The translations under genes and the position numbers were made by a program. DNA of 64,000 nt from Ignavibacteriota bacterium (GTDB lineage: Bacteria > Bacteroidota > Ignavibacteria > Tepidaquicellales > Tepidaquicellaceae), in NCBI GenBank assembly GCA_016218085.1, contig JACREY010000012.1:62001-126000 (forward strand), given 5' to 3'. Under the pieces are notes generated by a model that was not told the DNA's origin, did no database searches, and saw only the letters and a program-made list of their open reading frames with translations. Every line of letters starts with the position of its first letter. Within the stretch, counting starts at the first letter, position 1. Shown here one piece after another: positions 52,087 to 60,956 of this stretch.

Positions 52087-54936
52087 CTATTTTATAAATA
52101 TCATTCTCTTTAAATCGGTGAATTCGCCTGCAGTCAGTTTGTAAAAATAAACACCGCTGGATAACTGCTCACCGTTAAACTGCGCTATATAATTACCGGC
52201 ATTCTTCTTTTCACTTACCAGAGTCTGTACTTCCCTTCCAAGCAAATCATAAATCTTTAAAGTGACAAAACTGTTTTTAGCTAACCGGTATCTGATATTG
52301 GTAACAGGATTAAACGGATTCGGATAATTCTGATATAATGCAAATTCTTCCGGTACCTGGTTTTCATTTCCTTTTACATCTAAAACGGAGTTCATAATAA
52401 AGGTAATGTTCGGCCTGTTTACCTGAACTGTTCCGCCTGTCAGGTCTATGCATCCGCTTCCTCCCGGCAGGTCTGACGACTGGTGCCAGACCATATTGTT
52501 CATTGGGGTGGCAAGTACAGATGAATTTGTATTGAATCCGCTGTTATCAAAGCATATTTCTATCAGTATGTTGCTTGTCCCGTCCCAGATGAAGGGGTAA
52601 TGGAAAGTTAAATACTGCCATCCCGTTCCTGCCACTGTGTAATTTAAAGGATTAACATTTGTCCATCCGGTCGAAGTAAAACCTGTTACGGTAGTCTGTG
52701 TAGTATTCTTTATTCTTAAATTAAAATTACTCATTACCTGCGGAGATGCGGATGTAACATTAAATCCTATATGCATTATTCTCGATTGTGTTCCACCCTG
52801 CGCTATCAGTTCAGATGCAAGGTAAAGAATATTTGTTCTCGAATCCGTGTTGAAAGTCCTGAAAGGATACGATGATACTGCCGTCCCGCTTCCGATTCTT
52901 ACCAGATAGTGCTGGTTTATAAATAATTTATTTAGTGCTGTCGAATCCGTATTGTGATTTGAGGAGTTATCCCTTGCGCAGATTCTGTAAAAAATTGAAT
53001 CGTTCGGTTCGACCTGCGATGGCGATGAATTGAATATGCCCTTGTAAAAATCATTTCCAATCGAGGCGAGATTGAACCTGTTGTATCCCGTCGAAGGATT
53101 ATTTTTATACCAGCTTATCCAAACCGAATCTATTCCTGTGTTATCCAGCACCTTTACTATTGCCGTGTCAGGCCATTGATTTTCAGGAACGCTCGGGAAT
53201 GGATTAAAGTAAAACTGCGGCTTTTCAGTATCGGGTCCGGATTTAAATGTAAACTTCGAAGCAGGTGCATCTGTTGGCAAAGTCGAAATTCTTCCCGAAT
53301 TATCCTTTGTTTTTATGTAGTATGTATATGTTGCTGCCGTACCGTTTCCGGGAATTCCTCCTGTCCAGTTATTCCCTCCCGAATTTGTCATAGTTGTACT
53401 GTCACTTAAAGCGCCCCTTGTCCATATCACTTTAGTTTCTCCCGCAGCAAGGGCTGTTCCGAAAGTGTTTATAGCTGCCTGAACATTGTATGGTCCGTTA
53501 AGGTTTTCAGTATCTTTCAGCGGCTCGTGTGTAAAGTATGGCTTCAGGATTACCGATGCAGTATAAATCTGTGCAGGCCCGTTTCTATTGTCTGTCCAGA
53601 ATGTATAAAATGCATCGTTCAGCCCTGCTATGCTGTTGTAATCGGTGTAATATCCGTCTGCATAACCCGACAGCGGCACTGGTTTCTGTGCGCTGCTGCT
53701 TAATCTCATATTAAAAAATGTTCCGCCGCCATCGTATGATATTGCGAGGTATGTGTTGCAGGAATCAAGATTGAAAAAATCCCTCGTATCATAATATACA
53801 ATACCGATTTTTCCGGTTGACTGGTCAACCGAAATCCTTGGCAGGAACTGCGGTTTGCCGTTATTAATCGCATCGTTATTCACTCTTATAGGCGCGCTCC
53901 AGGAGCCGCCTCCGTTTGCCGAATATGCAAAGCAAATATCTGCATCACTGCCGGCAGGCGCAAGGTTCTTCTGAGCCCAGCATAAATATATGTATCCGTT
54001 TTGCGGTCCTCCGCTTCTATCCACTGCCATCGAAGGGAATGAATGTGTGCGTATATTATTTATTAAAACCGTTCCCCTGATTCCGTTTATTGTCAGGGCA
54101 TCAGTTGGAGCAGTCCAGGTTGTTCCGCCGTTTAAGGATTTTGCAAAAACAAATTTTTCTTCTTTGTTATTTGTAATGCTAACAGAAGACCACGCGCAGT
54201 AAATCTCGCCGTTAGGTCCTGTTTGCAGATTGCAACCCTGCTCGTAATGGTTTGCCTGCGGCTGTCCGATTTGCACGGATGTTGTGTATGTTGTCCCTCC
54301 GTCAGTGGAATATGAAAAAAATATTGCCGGCTGAGTTAGAGAAAAATCAGAATAAGCCGCATATACTCTTCCTGAATACGGGCTTGTTGCACCTATATCC
54401 GCAATGTTATTATTCATATCGAATAAAACAGAAGACGGCACAATCACTCTTCCCATCCAGCTGAATCCGTAGTCATCCGAGCGGTCGGATACTATCAGGT
54501 TATCGTAATAATTGTAATGAATCCTGTTGCTGTTGCCGTAAATGCAGGAAGGATTAGTCGAGAAAAACGAAGACCCCGCCAGCAGGTCGCCGCCCGTCCA
54601 GCTTGCGCCGCCGTTGAGCGAGTAGTAATAACCCACGCCGTCGTTTGTGTTTGCTCCCGCAAATATTTTAGGCGGTATGGAGTTGTAAATTGCCGCCGAT
54701 ACGCTCGACTGGTTCGCTCCGGAAGGAAAAATCCTGATGTTAGCAAACGAAGTAGTCACTATGTCCGAATCCTGATACCTGAAATATCCCGCAGGAGATG
54801 TATTGTAATTCGGAATCTGGTTTGTAATGTAAGGTTTAAAATCCTGCGGCTTGACTGTCATCCTCTGCTGCGGGTATGCGGAGGAAAATATTACAGTCAG
54901 AATTGCGGCGATAAAGCAGTAACGCATTGAATTCAT
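52087..54936 (-). CDS. Large T9SS-secreted sialidase-fold/BNR protein
   Basis: A 949-residue secreted protein with a signal peptide (about 1-22; an ATG three codons inside is also possible). Residues about 95-450 form an Asp-box propeller (YSLNGGASW, STDGGTTY, KSLNGGTTW, SANGGGSW). Residues about 475-560 look like an Ig/Fn3-type module (TYTYYIKTKDNSGRIS), with two more beta modules to about 850. The T9SS domain (NYPNPFNPVTNIRY, about 873) ends KRMIFIK. No catalytic residues are recognised. A good leftward terminator follows it. The first half resembles the protein at 23777. Confidence 0.87.
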   Translation of the reverse strand: MNSMRYCFIAAILTVIFSSAYPQQRMTVKPQDFKPYITNQIPNYNTSPAGYFRYQDSDIVTTSFANIRIFPSGANQSSVSAAIYNSIPPKIFAGANTNDGVGYYYSLNGGASWTGGDLLAGSSFFSTNPSCIYGNSNRIHYNYYDNLIVSDRSDDYGFSWMGRVIVPSSVLFDMNNNIADIGATSPYSGRVYAAYSDFSLTQPAIFFSYSTDGGTTYTTSVQIGQPQANHYEQGCNLQTGPNGEIYCAWSSVSITNNKEEKFVFAKSLNGGTTWTAPTDALTINGIRGTVLINNIRTHSFPSMAVDRSGGPQNGYIYLCWAQKNLAPAGSDADICFAYSANGGGSWSAPIRVNNDAINNGKPQFLPRISVDQSTGKIGIVYYDTRDFFNLDSCNTYLAISYDGGGTFFNMRLSSSAQKPVPLSGYADGYYTDYNSIAGLNDAFYTFWTDNRNGPAQIYTASVILKPYFTHEPLKDTENLNGPYNVQAAINTFGTALAAGETKVIWTRGALSDSTTMTNSGGNNWTGGIPGNGTAATYTYYIKTKDNSGRISTLPTDAPASKFTFKSGPDTEKPQFYFNPFPSVPENQWPDTAIVKVLDNTGIDSVWISWYKNNPSTGYNRFNLASIGNDFYKGIFNSSPSQVEPNDSIFYRICARDNSSNHNTDSTALNKLFINQHYLVRIGSGTAVSSYPFRTFNTDSRTNILYLASELIAQGGTQSRIMHIGFNVTSASPQVMSNFNLRIKNTTQTTVTGFTSTGWTNVNPLNYTVAGTGWQYLTFHYPFIWDGTSNILIEICFDNSGFNTNSSVLATPMNNMVWHQSSDLPGGSGCIDLTGGTVQVNRPNITFIMNSVLDVKGNENQVPEEFALYQNYPNPFNPVTNIRYRLAKNSFVTLKIYDLLGREVQTLVSEKKNAGNYIAQFNGEQLSSGVYFYKLTAGEFTDLKRMIFIK

Positions 54937-55090
54937 ATGTGATATTTAACCTTGTAATTAACGGTTAATATAAATTATATCTCAAACACAAAAAAGCCAA
55001 AATAAATTTGGCAGAAATACGATTACTGCATTTAAATTATGCAAAACCAATGCAAAATTGTCCTTGCTCTAAAGCTCTCCAAACAATATT

Positions 55091-55121
55091 GTCATCCCCG
55101 CATGTTCTTAGCGGGGATCTC
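55091..55121. repeat. Left palindrome of the GIY-YIG cassette
   Basis: GTCATCCCCGC (55091-55101) and GCGGGGATCTC (55111-55121) with a short loop. It contains the stop codon of the GIY-YIG gene. It is a near-copy of the solo element at 16272-16302 and is inverted relative to the element at 55480-55531. Confidence 0.85.
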
Positions 55122-55469
55122 GTTCTTGTACTTTTCTTTGAACAAGTCTTCCATTTCTTCTACTTCTTTTGGGGTAATGTAATCAAAAATCAAATCTCTT
55201 AATGTCGGATTTTCATTCTTTATAATTTCGAGTTTCCAATCCCTGTTCCATTTTTTTAATCTCTTCTCTCTTTTTATTGCAATAAAAACATCGGCAAAGC
55301 GTTCAAAATATACCGGTTTTATTACTTTGTATTTTTTGGTGAATCCGTCTGTAATCTTGTATTTGTGTTCGATAACCCTGCGAAGTAAATTGTTGGTAAA
55401 GCCCGTATAAAAAACTGTGTTGTTTTTGTTTGTCAGGATGTAAACATAATATGTGTATGTTTTTTCCAT
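55092..55469 (-). CDS. GIY-YIG nuclease domain protein (UPF0213-like)
   Basis: A 125-residue small GIY-YIG endonuclease-fold protein. The signature reads YYVYILTNKNNTVFYTGFTNN (about 7-27, given as YYVYIL and FYTGFTNN), then LLRRVIEHK with the conserved Arg and His, and REKRLKKWNRDWK with the catalytic-type Glu. Family members are stand-alone, of uncertain cellular role. The last residues (about EIPAKNMRG) are encoded by the palindromic repeat, and the whole gene is enclosed by inverted copies of that repeat, so it looks like the cargo of a small mobile unit. Confidence 0.9.
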   Translation of the reverse strand: MEKTYTYYVYILTNKNNTVFYTGFTNNLLRRVIEHKYKITDGFTKKYKVIKPVYFERFADVFIAIKREKRLKKWNRDWKLEIIKNENPTLRDLIFDYITPKEVEEMEDLFKEKYKNEIPAKNMRG

Positions 55470-55479
55470 TTAAGTCGTT

Positions 55480-55531
55480 GAGATCCCCGCTTTAAGCATG
55501 TCGAAGATGCGCCGTGGCGTACGGGGATGAC
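55480..55531. repeat. Right palindrome of the GIY-YIG cassette
   Basis: It begins GAGATCCCCGC (55480-55490) and ends CGGGGATGAC (55522-55531), the exact reverse complements of the inner and outer ends of the left element. Between them is a CGAAGATGCGCCGTGGCG stretch (about 55502-55519) akin to the in-frame GCCGTGGC palindromes of T9SS genes. Confidence 0.8.
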
Positions 55532-55547
55532 ATACGTGTTGGGTTTT

Positions 55548-57044
55548 TTATTTTAATAAAATCATCTTCCTCGCGTCCATTCTCACCCCGTCCGCATAGA
55601 GGACGTAATAATATACTCCGCTCGGCAGGCTCGAAGACCCGCCGTGGCGGGCGTCGAATTGCACTTCGTAGCTTCCGGGCTTTTGTTTTTCGTTGACGAG
55701 AGTTGCAATTTCTTTCCCGAGGATATCGTAAACTACCAATCGAATAATTGACGATTGATGATTCACGATTGACGGCACAAAATACCTTATATTTGTTGTT
55801 GGATTGAACGGGTTTGGGTAGTTCTGAAATAATTTAAAATTTTTCGAGATAAAATTGCTATTAGAATTAATACTTAAAGGGTCAATATACAGCATTGTAT
55901 CAGTTCTTGCTACAAATATACCTCTATCTGAACTATAACCGGAAAAATATGCGGTACCCACATACATTATATGTCCATCATTTAGCGGTAAAATACTGCG
56001 TGGGTCATAGCCACCATTATTGCTTTTTTTAATTATATTTTTATGTATAATCTTTCCTGTAGAATCAACAATTTTAAAAACCGTCAACGAAATTGAATCA
56101 GAGTAAAAATCATAATAATCATAAGATGTAAAAACAAATCTATTATCATCCAATACATCCAGTCCTCTCATAAAATGTTCTGTTCTGCCCGTACTGTCAA
56201 ATCCATGATGCTGGCTTATAACATTTCCTGATGTATCTATTTTCGCAAAATAATATTTGAAATTGGTGTTTGGGTAGGGGATGGAATCTGCAGCATACCC
56301 CATCAACAGATAACAATTACTTAGTTTTCTGATGATGTTACAGTTAGCATTTATGTTGTAATAAATTTTTTGCCATAAGATATTTCCGTCTATATCAACT
56401 TTTGTAATTACATTGTAATCATCGGGTAAATGACCAGAACATAAATATCCATTGTCAAAAGTTTCTATGATAGAATAAATTTCGCCTGAATTTCCAAGCT
56501 CGCTTGTGTTTTTACTCCAAACATATTGACCTAACGAATCAATTTTTAGAACATAAGAAAACCCGCTCATTAAATAGCCATTATCAGAACACCTTATTAT
56601 TTGGTTAGTGCTATAATAAATATTCTGATTCCCGTATGTCTTTTTCCAAATTAAATCCCCGTTTTGGTTAATTTTCATTGCGTACGGTTTGTAATCGCTT
56701 CTATATCCGGCTATGACGCAACAGCTGTCTGAAGATACTGCACAAGTCATAGCATATATGTCATAAGTTGAAGAGTCAGAGTAGACATTTGACCAAATTA
56801 CATTTCCTAATTTATTAATTTTTATTAAATTTATTTTCATCCTCGGTCCATTTTCGCACTGACCTGCAATTATAAAATCACCATTTTTTACCTGACAAAT
56901 ATCCCAGCCTCTCTGGTAATATTGTCCTGCCGTTCTAAATGCATGCCACCATGTTTGGGTATCTCCGTTTTTATAAGTAAGAATAATTATAATTAAGAGA
57001 AAAATTTGTTTTGCATAACTTGAAAAAAATTCACTTCTCTTCAT
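55548..57044 (-). CDS. T9SS-secreted repeat protein
   Basis: A 498-residue secreted protein with a hydrophobic signal segment (about 12-26). The body consists of repeats of the type KINKLGNVIWSNVYSD, KINQNGDLIWKKTYG and KVDIDGNILWQKIYY, separated by blocks such as DNGYLMSG, a pattern common in uncharacterised T9SS proteins and probably a propeller. The T9SS domain starts at NYPNPFNPTTNIRY (about 412). It contains DARHGGSS, encoded by a 28-bp palindrome (55631-55658) identical to the one in the gene at 11178. Ends RKMILLK. Function unknown. Confidence 0.85.
   Translation of the reverse strand: MKRSEFFSSYAKQIFLLIIIILTYKNGDTQTWWHAFRTAGQYYQRGWDICQVKNGDFIIAGQCENGPRMKINLIKINKLGNVIWSNVYSDSSTYDIYAMTCAVSSDSCCVIAGYRSDYKPYAMKINQNGDLIWKKTYGNQNIYYSTNQIIRCSDNGYLMSGFSYVLKIDSLGQYVWSKNTSELGNSGEIYSIIETFDNGYLCSGHLPDDYNVITKVDIDGNILWQKIYYNINANCNIIRKLSNCYLLMGYAADSIPYPNTNFKYYFAKIDTSGNVISQHHGFDSTGRTEHFMRGLDVLDDNRFVFTSYDYYDFYSDSISLTVFKIVDSTGKIIHKNIIKKSNNGGYDPRSILPLNDGHIMYVGTAYFSGYSSDRGIFVARTDTMLYIDPLSINSNSNFISKNFKLFQNYPNPFNPTTNIRYFVPSIVNHQSSIIRLVVYDILGKEIATLVNEKQKPGSYEVQFDARHGGSSSLPSGVYYYVLYADGVRMDARKMILLK
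55631..55658. repeat. 28-bp palindromic element in frame, second copy
   Basis: Identical at all 28 positions to 11279-11306, including the CCCGCC-GT-GGCGGG core. It encodes the same ARHGGSS residues in the same place of the sorting domain, between the VQFD strand and the SGVYYY strand. Confidence 0.85.
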
Positions 57045-57230
57045 TACGGATTGGAATTTGGTAGAGTTTAATATAAATTATTTATTCATTATAACTTTGT
57101 CAAGCACCATCACTTCAGGGGTAAATTAACTAATTATTATTTTCAGTATTCGTAAAAAAATATAAACAGTTAAAACGGTTGTTTAATGTTTGAATTAACT
57201 TATTGAGATTGTAAAACATATAAAAAAATA

Positions 57231-58073
57231 TTAAAACATCTTTGCCTCTTCTGCTATATCCCCAATCACCTTCTCCAGGTTTTCGTTTGTGCCTTTGAAT
57301 GGATGCTCTGCTCCGAATGTGTGTCCCGTGTTTTCGTAAAGTATTAGTTTTGTTTTCGATTTATCCGAAAAATTGTAAAGAGTCTCTGCGTCCGAATAAT
57401 CCACTGCCATATCCTGCTTTCCGTGTATGATTACTGCCGGCACTTTTATCCTGCTCATTGCATTTTGTATGTTCAGGCGATCATAATTTTTTTCGAGGTC
57501 TTCGATTAATGTGTAGTTCATTCGCATATACTGTTTCGTGCGTGTGTTCAGCACTTCAAGGTATCCTTCTTCCTTCCATCTCTTTTTTCTTTCTTCGGTG
57601 TACCTGTCGAACTCCGCCACCGAAGCCAGCGCAATAAGTTTCTTTATTCTTGCATCTTCAGCAGTTTTCAGAATTGCAATTCCTCCGCCTCTCGAGTGTC
57701 CAGCAAGCACGAGTTTTTCAGTATCAAAGCTGTATTTATCTTTCACGGAAAAAAGAAAATCTATAACGCATCCCAGGTCGTCAAGTTCGCGCGAAAAAGT
57801 ATTCCGTGCAAATAAATCCAGCCTGTTGAAATCAACAGGATTATCTTTCGTGTTATCCGTGCCGTTGAATGAAAAATTAAAACTTACCGTGAAAATATTT
57901 TCATTGGAAATTTTTTCCAGCATATATGGAAAGCTGCCCCAGTCCTTGAATCCCTTGAATCCGTGGCAGAAAATCAGAACCGGTAAGTTTTCTTTTTGAT
58001 TTTCAGGATACCTGAAATCAACAGGGATTATATCCCCCTGCACATTTTTTATTTTGATGTGTTTATATGCCAT
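57231..58073 (-). CDS. Alpha/beta hydrolase
   Basis: A 280-residue serine hydrolase of the alpha/beta fold. LPVLIFCHGFKGFKDWG (about 29-45) supplies the oxyanion-hole region, VLAGHSRGGGIAIL (about 122-135) holds the nucleophile serine, and the acid and base are probably in IIHGKQDMAVDYSDAE and ENTGHTFGAEHPF. No signal peptide, so cytoplasmic. The substrate is unknown. The ATG overlaps the stop of the DUF4097 gene by one base (TAATG), so translation is coupled. Confidence 0.88.
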   Translation of the reverse strand: MAYKHIKIKNVQGDIIPVDFRYPENQKENLPVLIFCHGFKGFKDWGSFPYMLEKISNENIFTVSFNFSFNGTDNTKDNPVDFNRLDLFARNTFSRELDDLGCVIDFLFSVKDKYSFDTEKLVLAGHSRGGGIAILKTAEDARIKKLIALASVAEFDRYTEERKKRWKEEGYLEVLNTRTKQYMRMNYTLIEDLEKNYDRLNIQNAMSRIKVPAVIIHGKQDMAVDYSDAETLYNFSDKSKTKLILYENTGHTFGAEHPFKGTNENLEKVIGDIAEEAKMF

Positions 58074-58915
58074 TATTTTACAATCGAAATCTTTCCGCCC
58101 GTAGTTGTAGCTTTTATAATATTTCCTCCGCCGTTTATTATGCCGTTGAGCGTCTGTCCCGAAACATCCTTGTTCACCAGCACGGAAAAATCCGTTTTAA
58201 TTTCACCTGCCGTGGCTGATGCATCGAGCATTGCCTTTATGGTTTCGGGCAGGATGATTTTTATGTCGCCGCCTGTGGTTTTCAGAGTCATACCCATATT
58301 GTTAGTGCTTGTATAGGTGAGCTTTATGTCACCGCCCGCTGTTTCTGCTTTCACTTCTCCGTCAGAGCCTTCCAGCTTTATGTCTCCGCCCGTTGTGGAT
58401 GCGGTCAGGTTGCCCTTGAATGTAATTACTTTTATATTTCCGCCTGTGTTTTTCATTTTCGATTCGCCTGTAAACTCTGATACGTTTATGTCCCCGCCTG
58501 ATGTTTCAAGCTTGATATTTCCCGTCAGTGAGCCAAGTTTAATTTCTCCGCCAAATGTTTTTACGTCTGCGTTAAAGTATTTGGGCACTGTCACTTCCAC
58601 CCTCAGCGAAAGCGGTTCTTTTCCCGGCTCGCCTTTTGCACTCGTGGTTATTGTGATGTTGCCGTCTTTGCTCTCGACCGTGAAATCTACATTTTTTACC
58701 GCTTCGTTGTTTCCGCGGATAAGCACGTTTACTACCATCTTATCCCAGGTCTTAATTACAATTGCACCTGTGTGGGTTTTAACGTCGAGGTTTTTATAAT
58801 AAGATGATTCGAAAGTTCTTTCTATCAAAGTGAATTCCTCTGCAAGCAAATTTGAGGAAATGAGTAAAATAAAAATTAATGCAGGAATGCTTAAAAAAAG
58901 ATTTCTTTTTTCCAT
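58073..58915 (-). CDS. DUF4097-family beta-helix-like secreted protein
   Basis: A 280-residue exported protein. Signal peptide about 1-25 (ends NLLA). From about 40 onward it has many repeats centred on TGGDIKL, AGGDIKL and FGGEIKL at about 18- to 20-residue spacing, the hallmark of DUF4097 beta-solenoid-like proteins. Family members are often tied to envelope stress or putative adhesins; the role here is unknown. It lies between the DUF4835 gene (37 bp upstream) and the coupled hydrolase gene. Confidence 0.87.
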   Translation of the reverse strand: MEKRNLFLSIPALIFILLISSNLLAEEFTLIERTFESSYYKNLDVKTHTGAIVIKTWDKMVVNVLIRGNNEAVKNVDFTVESKDGNITITTSAKGEPGKEPLSLRVEVTVPKYFNADVKTFGGEIKLGSLTGNIKLETSGGDINVSEFTGESKMKNTGGNIKVITFKGNLTASTTGGDIKLEGSDGEVKAETAGGDIKLTYTSTNNMGMTLKTTGGDIKIILPETIKAMLDASATAGEIKTDFSVLVNKDVSGQTLNGIINGGGNIIKATTTGGKISIVK

Positions 58916-58952
58916 TTAATCTCCCCGTTATATTATATTTAATTTTATAAAA

Positions 58953-59903
58953 TTATCGCGCCCTTTTTTTTGCGTCTTCGTATATCCTCTGGTGAGAGGG
59001 GTCGTACTGGCTCAGCACGTCGTAAACTTTTTTATCGCCGTAATTCAAAAACAGCTCCGCTATCTCTGCGTTTTTTGCCTCGAAGAATAAATCTATATTA
59101 TACGCCTTTACTTCTTTTTTCTTTATTGCGCTTATCTTTCTGATGGCATTCAGTATTATCGAGTGCGAGTTTTTCGAAAGCCCCATCGAATCCAGCCCGA
59201 ACCAGTGATATTCAAAAAAGCTGCTCCTGAAATCCTCGTATCTCGGATTCAGGAGTTCCTGTACGAGCTGTATCCTGGAGGGCTTCGAGCCGCCTCCTGT
59301 TTCCGTCCAGCCGTTTTTATCGGACATTTGCTTGTTGCAGATGTCGAGCGCTTTCTGAAAATATGTACTCTTGTTCTTCGGGTCGTCTTTCGGGAAAAAC
59401 GAATCCTGGTCATATCCGAGAGCCATATATGCATAGTAATCAAGAAGACTGAGCAGTGGGTCGAATCTTAAATCGTTTTTTATGAACTGCATCGACTTGG
59501 TGTATGTAAAAGAGCACCTTTCATCCAGGAACCTGAACAGGGTTGTGTATTTCGGGTCTTTCTTTTTGTCGAATTTGTCTATTATCCTTTGTGTTGTAAC
59601 GAACATCTGCACACTGTAATTGTCGTTGCTGCCAGAGGTGAAATTAAACTGTATCAGCAGTTTCACCTTGTACGCATCTGCTCCGGGCATGTTGTTTTCG
59701 TTGAAATAATTGTTTTCGTAAAACCTGTTTCTGTTGAAATAATCTTCCACCTGCTGCTTGAACGTACTTACCTTATCTTTGGCATCGGGAGATAGCGCAT
59801 CGGTGTTAAGTGTGACCACCGTTTCGAAATCCTGAGCCTTAATTAAAGCCGTAAAACAGAAGAATGATATTAAGATTATTTTTAATGCAAAACTGCAATT
59901 CAT
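58953..59903 (-). CDS. DUF4835-family exported protein
   Basis: A 316-residue exported protein. Signal peptide about 1-23 (ends LIKAQ). The features FETVVTLNTDALS, VEDYFNRNRFYENN and SLLDYYAYMALGYDQDSF match the DUF4835 family found in Bacteroidota genomes. The biochemical function is not known. It is the first gene of the leftward trio with DUF4097 and the hydrolase, and is divergent from the PorV-like barrel gene, with only 69 bp between them. Confidence 0.88.
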   Translation of the reverse strand: MNCSFALKIILISFFCFTALIKAQDFETVVTLNTDALSPDAKDKVSTFKQQVEDYFNRNRFYENNYFNENNMPGADAYKVKLLIQFNFTSGSNDNYSVQMFVTTQRIIDKFDKKKDPKYTTLFRFLDERCSFTYTKSMQFIKNDLRFDPLLSLLDYYAYMALGYDQDSFFPKDDPKNKSTYFQKALDICNKQMSDKNGWTETGGGSKPSRIQLVQELLNPRYEDFRSSFFEYHWFGLDSMGLSKNSHSIILNAIRKISAIKKKEVKAYNIDLFFEAKNAEIAELFLNYGDKKVYDVLSQYDPSHQRIYEDAKKRAR

Positions 59904-59972
59904 TTTATGCCTTTTTTATTAGTTTCTAATTTAATTTTGAATTCTTATTTTAAATAATCAATTCAATATTGA

Positions 59973-60872
59973 GTGAATTATTATTTTTTACATAATCGCA
60001 TTTTTATTGCCCTGACGGTAATTTTGATAATTTTTACCGCAAAGCCCGGCTATTCCCAGTTCGAAAATATCGATATGGGTGCCAGGGCAGTAGGCCTCAA
60101 CGGCGCTTTTACATCACTTTCGAATAATTCACTCGCCATATTCTATAATCCCGCAGGGCTCGGACAGATTAAATACAGGGATTTTTCTGTATTCTATAAT
60201 CCCGCGCCTTTCGGACTGACCGAATTGTCTTCTGCGGCATTTACATTCGCAGAACCGACTAAATACGGTGTCTTCGGCTCGGCTCTCCGCTCTTACGGCT
60301 TTGATTTATACAAGGAAACAGGCATTATGGTTTCCTATGGAAACAGCTTTAAAAACAGGATATTCTACGGCGTGAACCTTAACCTTTATCATCTGAATAT
60401 ACAAAATTACGGCACTGCGACTTCTTTCGGACTCGATGCCGGTGCAATGGCTTATATTAATAAATACCTTAGATGGGGATTTTTCGGAAAAAATATTACA
60501 GGCTCTACCATCGGCTCATCCAAAGAAAAAATTGCACAGGTTTACAGGACGGGTTTGAACTACAAACCCGTAAATGAAGTTAACCTGTTGCTCGAGTTTG
60601 AAAAAGATGTAAAGTACCCCTTATCCGTTCGCGCAGGATTCGAATATTCCCTGCTTGACTATGTTGACCTGAGGGCAGGAGTCGGAAGCGAACCGGCATC
60701 TTTTACCGGTGGAATTGGTTTTAATTACGGACTCTTTACACTGGATTATGCACTGTATAAGTCTCAGGACCTCGGTATCACACATCAGGGTTCACTAACG
60801 ATTAACTTCGGAGGGTTCAAGGGAAGGCAGGAATCCAAGGAACAGCTGAGAAAAGCATTTGAAGAAAAATAG
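59973..60872 (+). CDS. PorV/PorQ-family outer-membrane barrel protein
   Basis: A 299-residue outer-membrane protein beginning with GTG. Signal peptide about 1-28 (ends PGYSQ). The typical N-terminal block is MGARAVGLNGAFTSLSNNSLAIFYNPAGL (about 34-62, seen as MGARAVGLNGAFT and YNPAGL), shared by PorV, PorQ and UPF0164/FadL-like barrels. In T9SS bacteria such proteins shuttle cargo to the attachment complex, so it could serve the eight sorting-domain proteins of this window, but this is inference. The C-terminus is a charged tail (KEQLRKAFEEK) rather than the final Phe of a simple barrel. Confidence 0.75.
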   Translation: MNYYFLHNRIFIALTVILIIFTAKPGYSQFENIDMGARAVGLNGAFTSLSNNSLAIFYNPAGLGQIKYRDFSVFYNPAPFGLTELSSAAFTFAEPTKYGVFGSALRSYGFDLYKETGIMVSYGNSFKNRIFYGVNLNLYHLNIQNYGTATSFGLDAGAMAYINKYLRWGFFGKNITGSTIGSSKEKIAQVYRTGLNYKPVNEVNLLLEFEKDVKYPLSVRAGFEYSLLDYVDLRAGVGSEPASFTGGIGFNYGLFTLDYALYKSQDLGITHQGSLTINFGGFKGRQESKEQLRKAFEEK

Positions 60873-60956
60873 TTTTTATTTTGAATATTTATTTTAAACG
60901 GATACCAATGTGTGTTCCGGTGAACAATCAATTTAATCGAAAGGTAAGAACATAAA

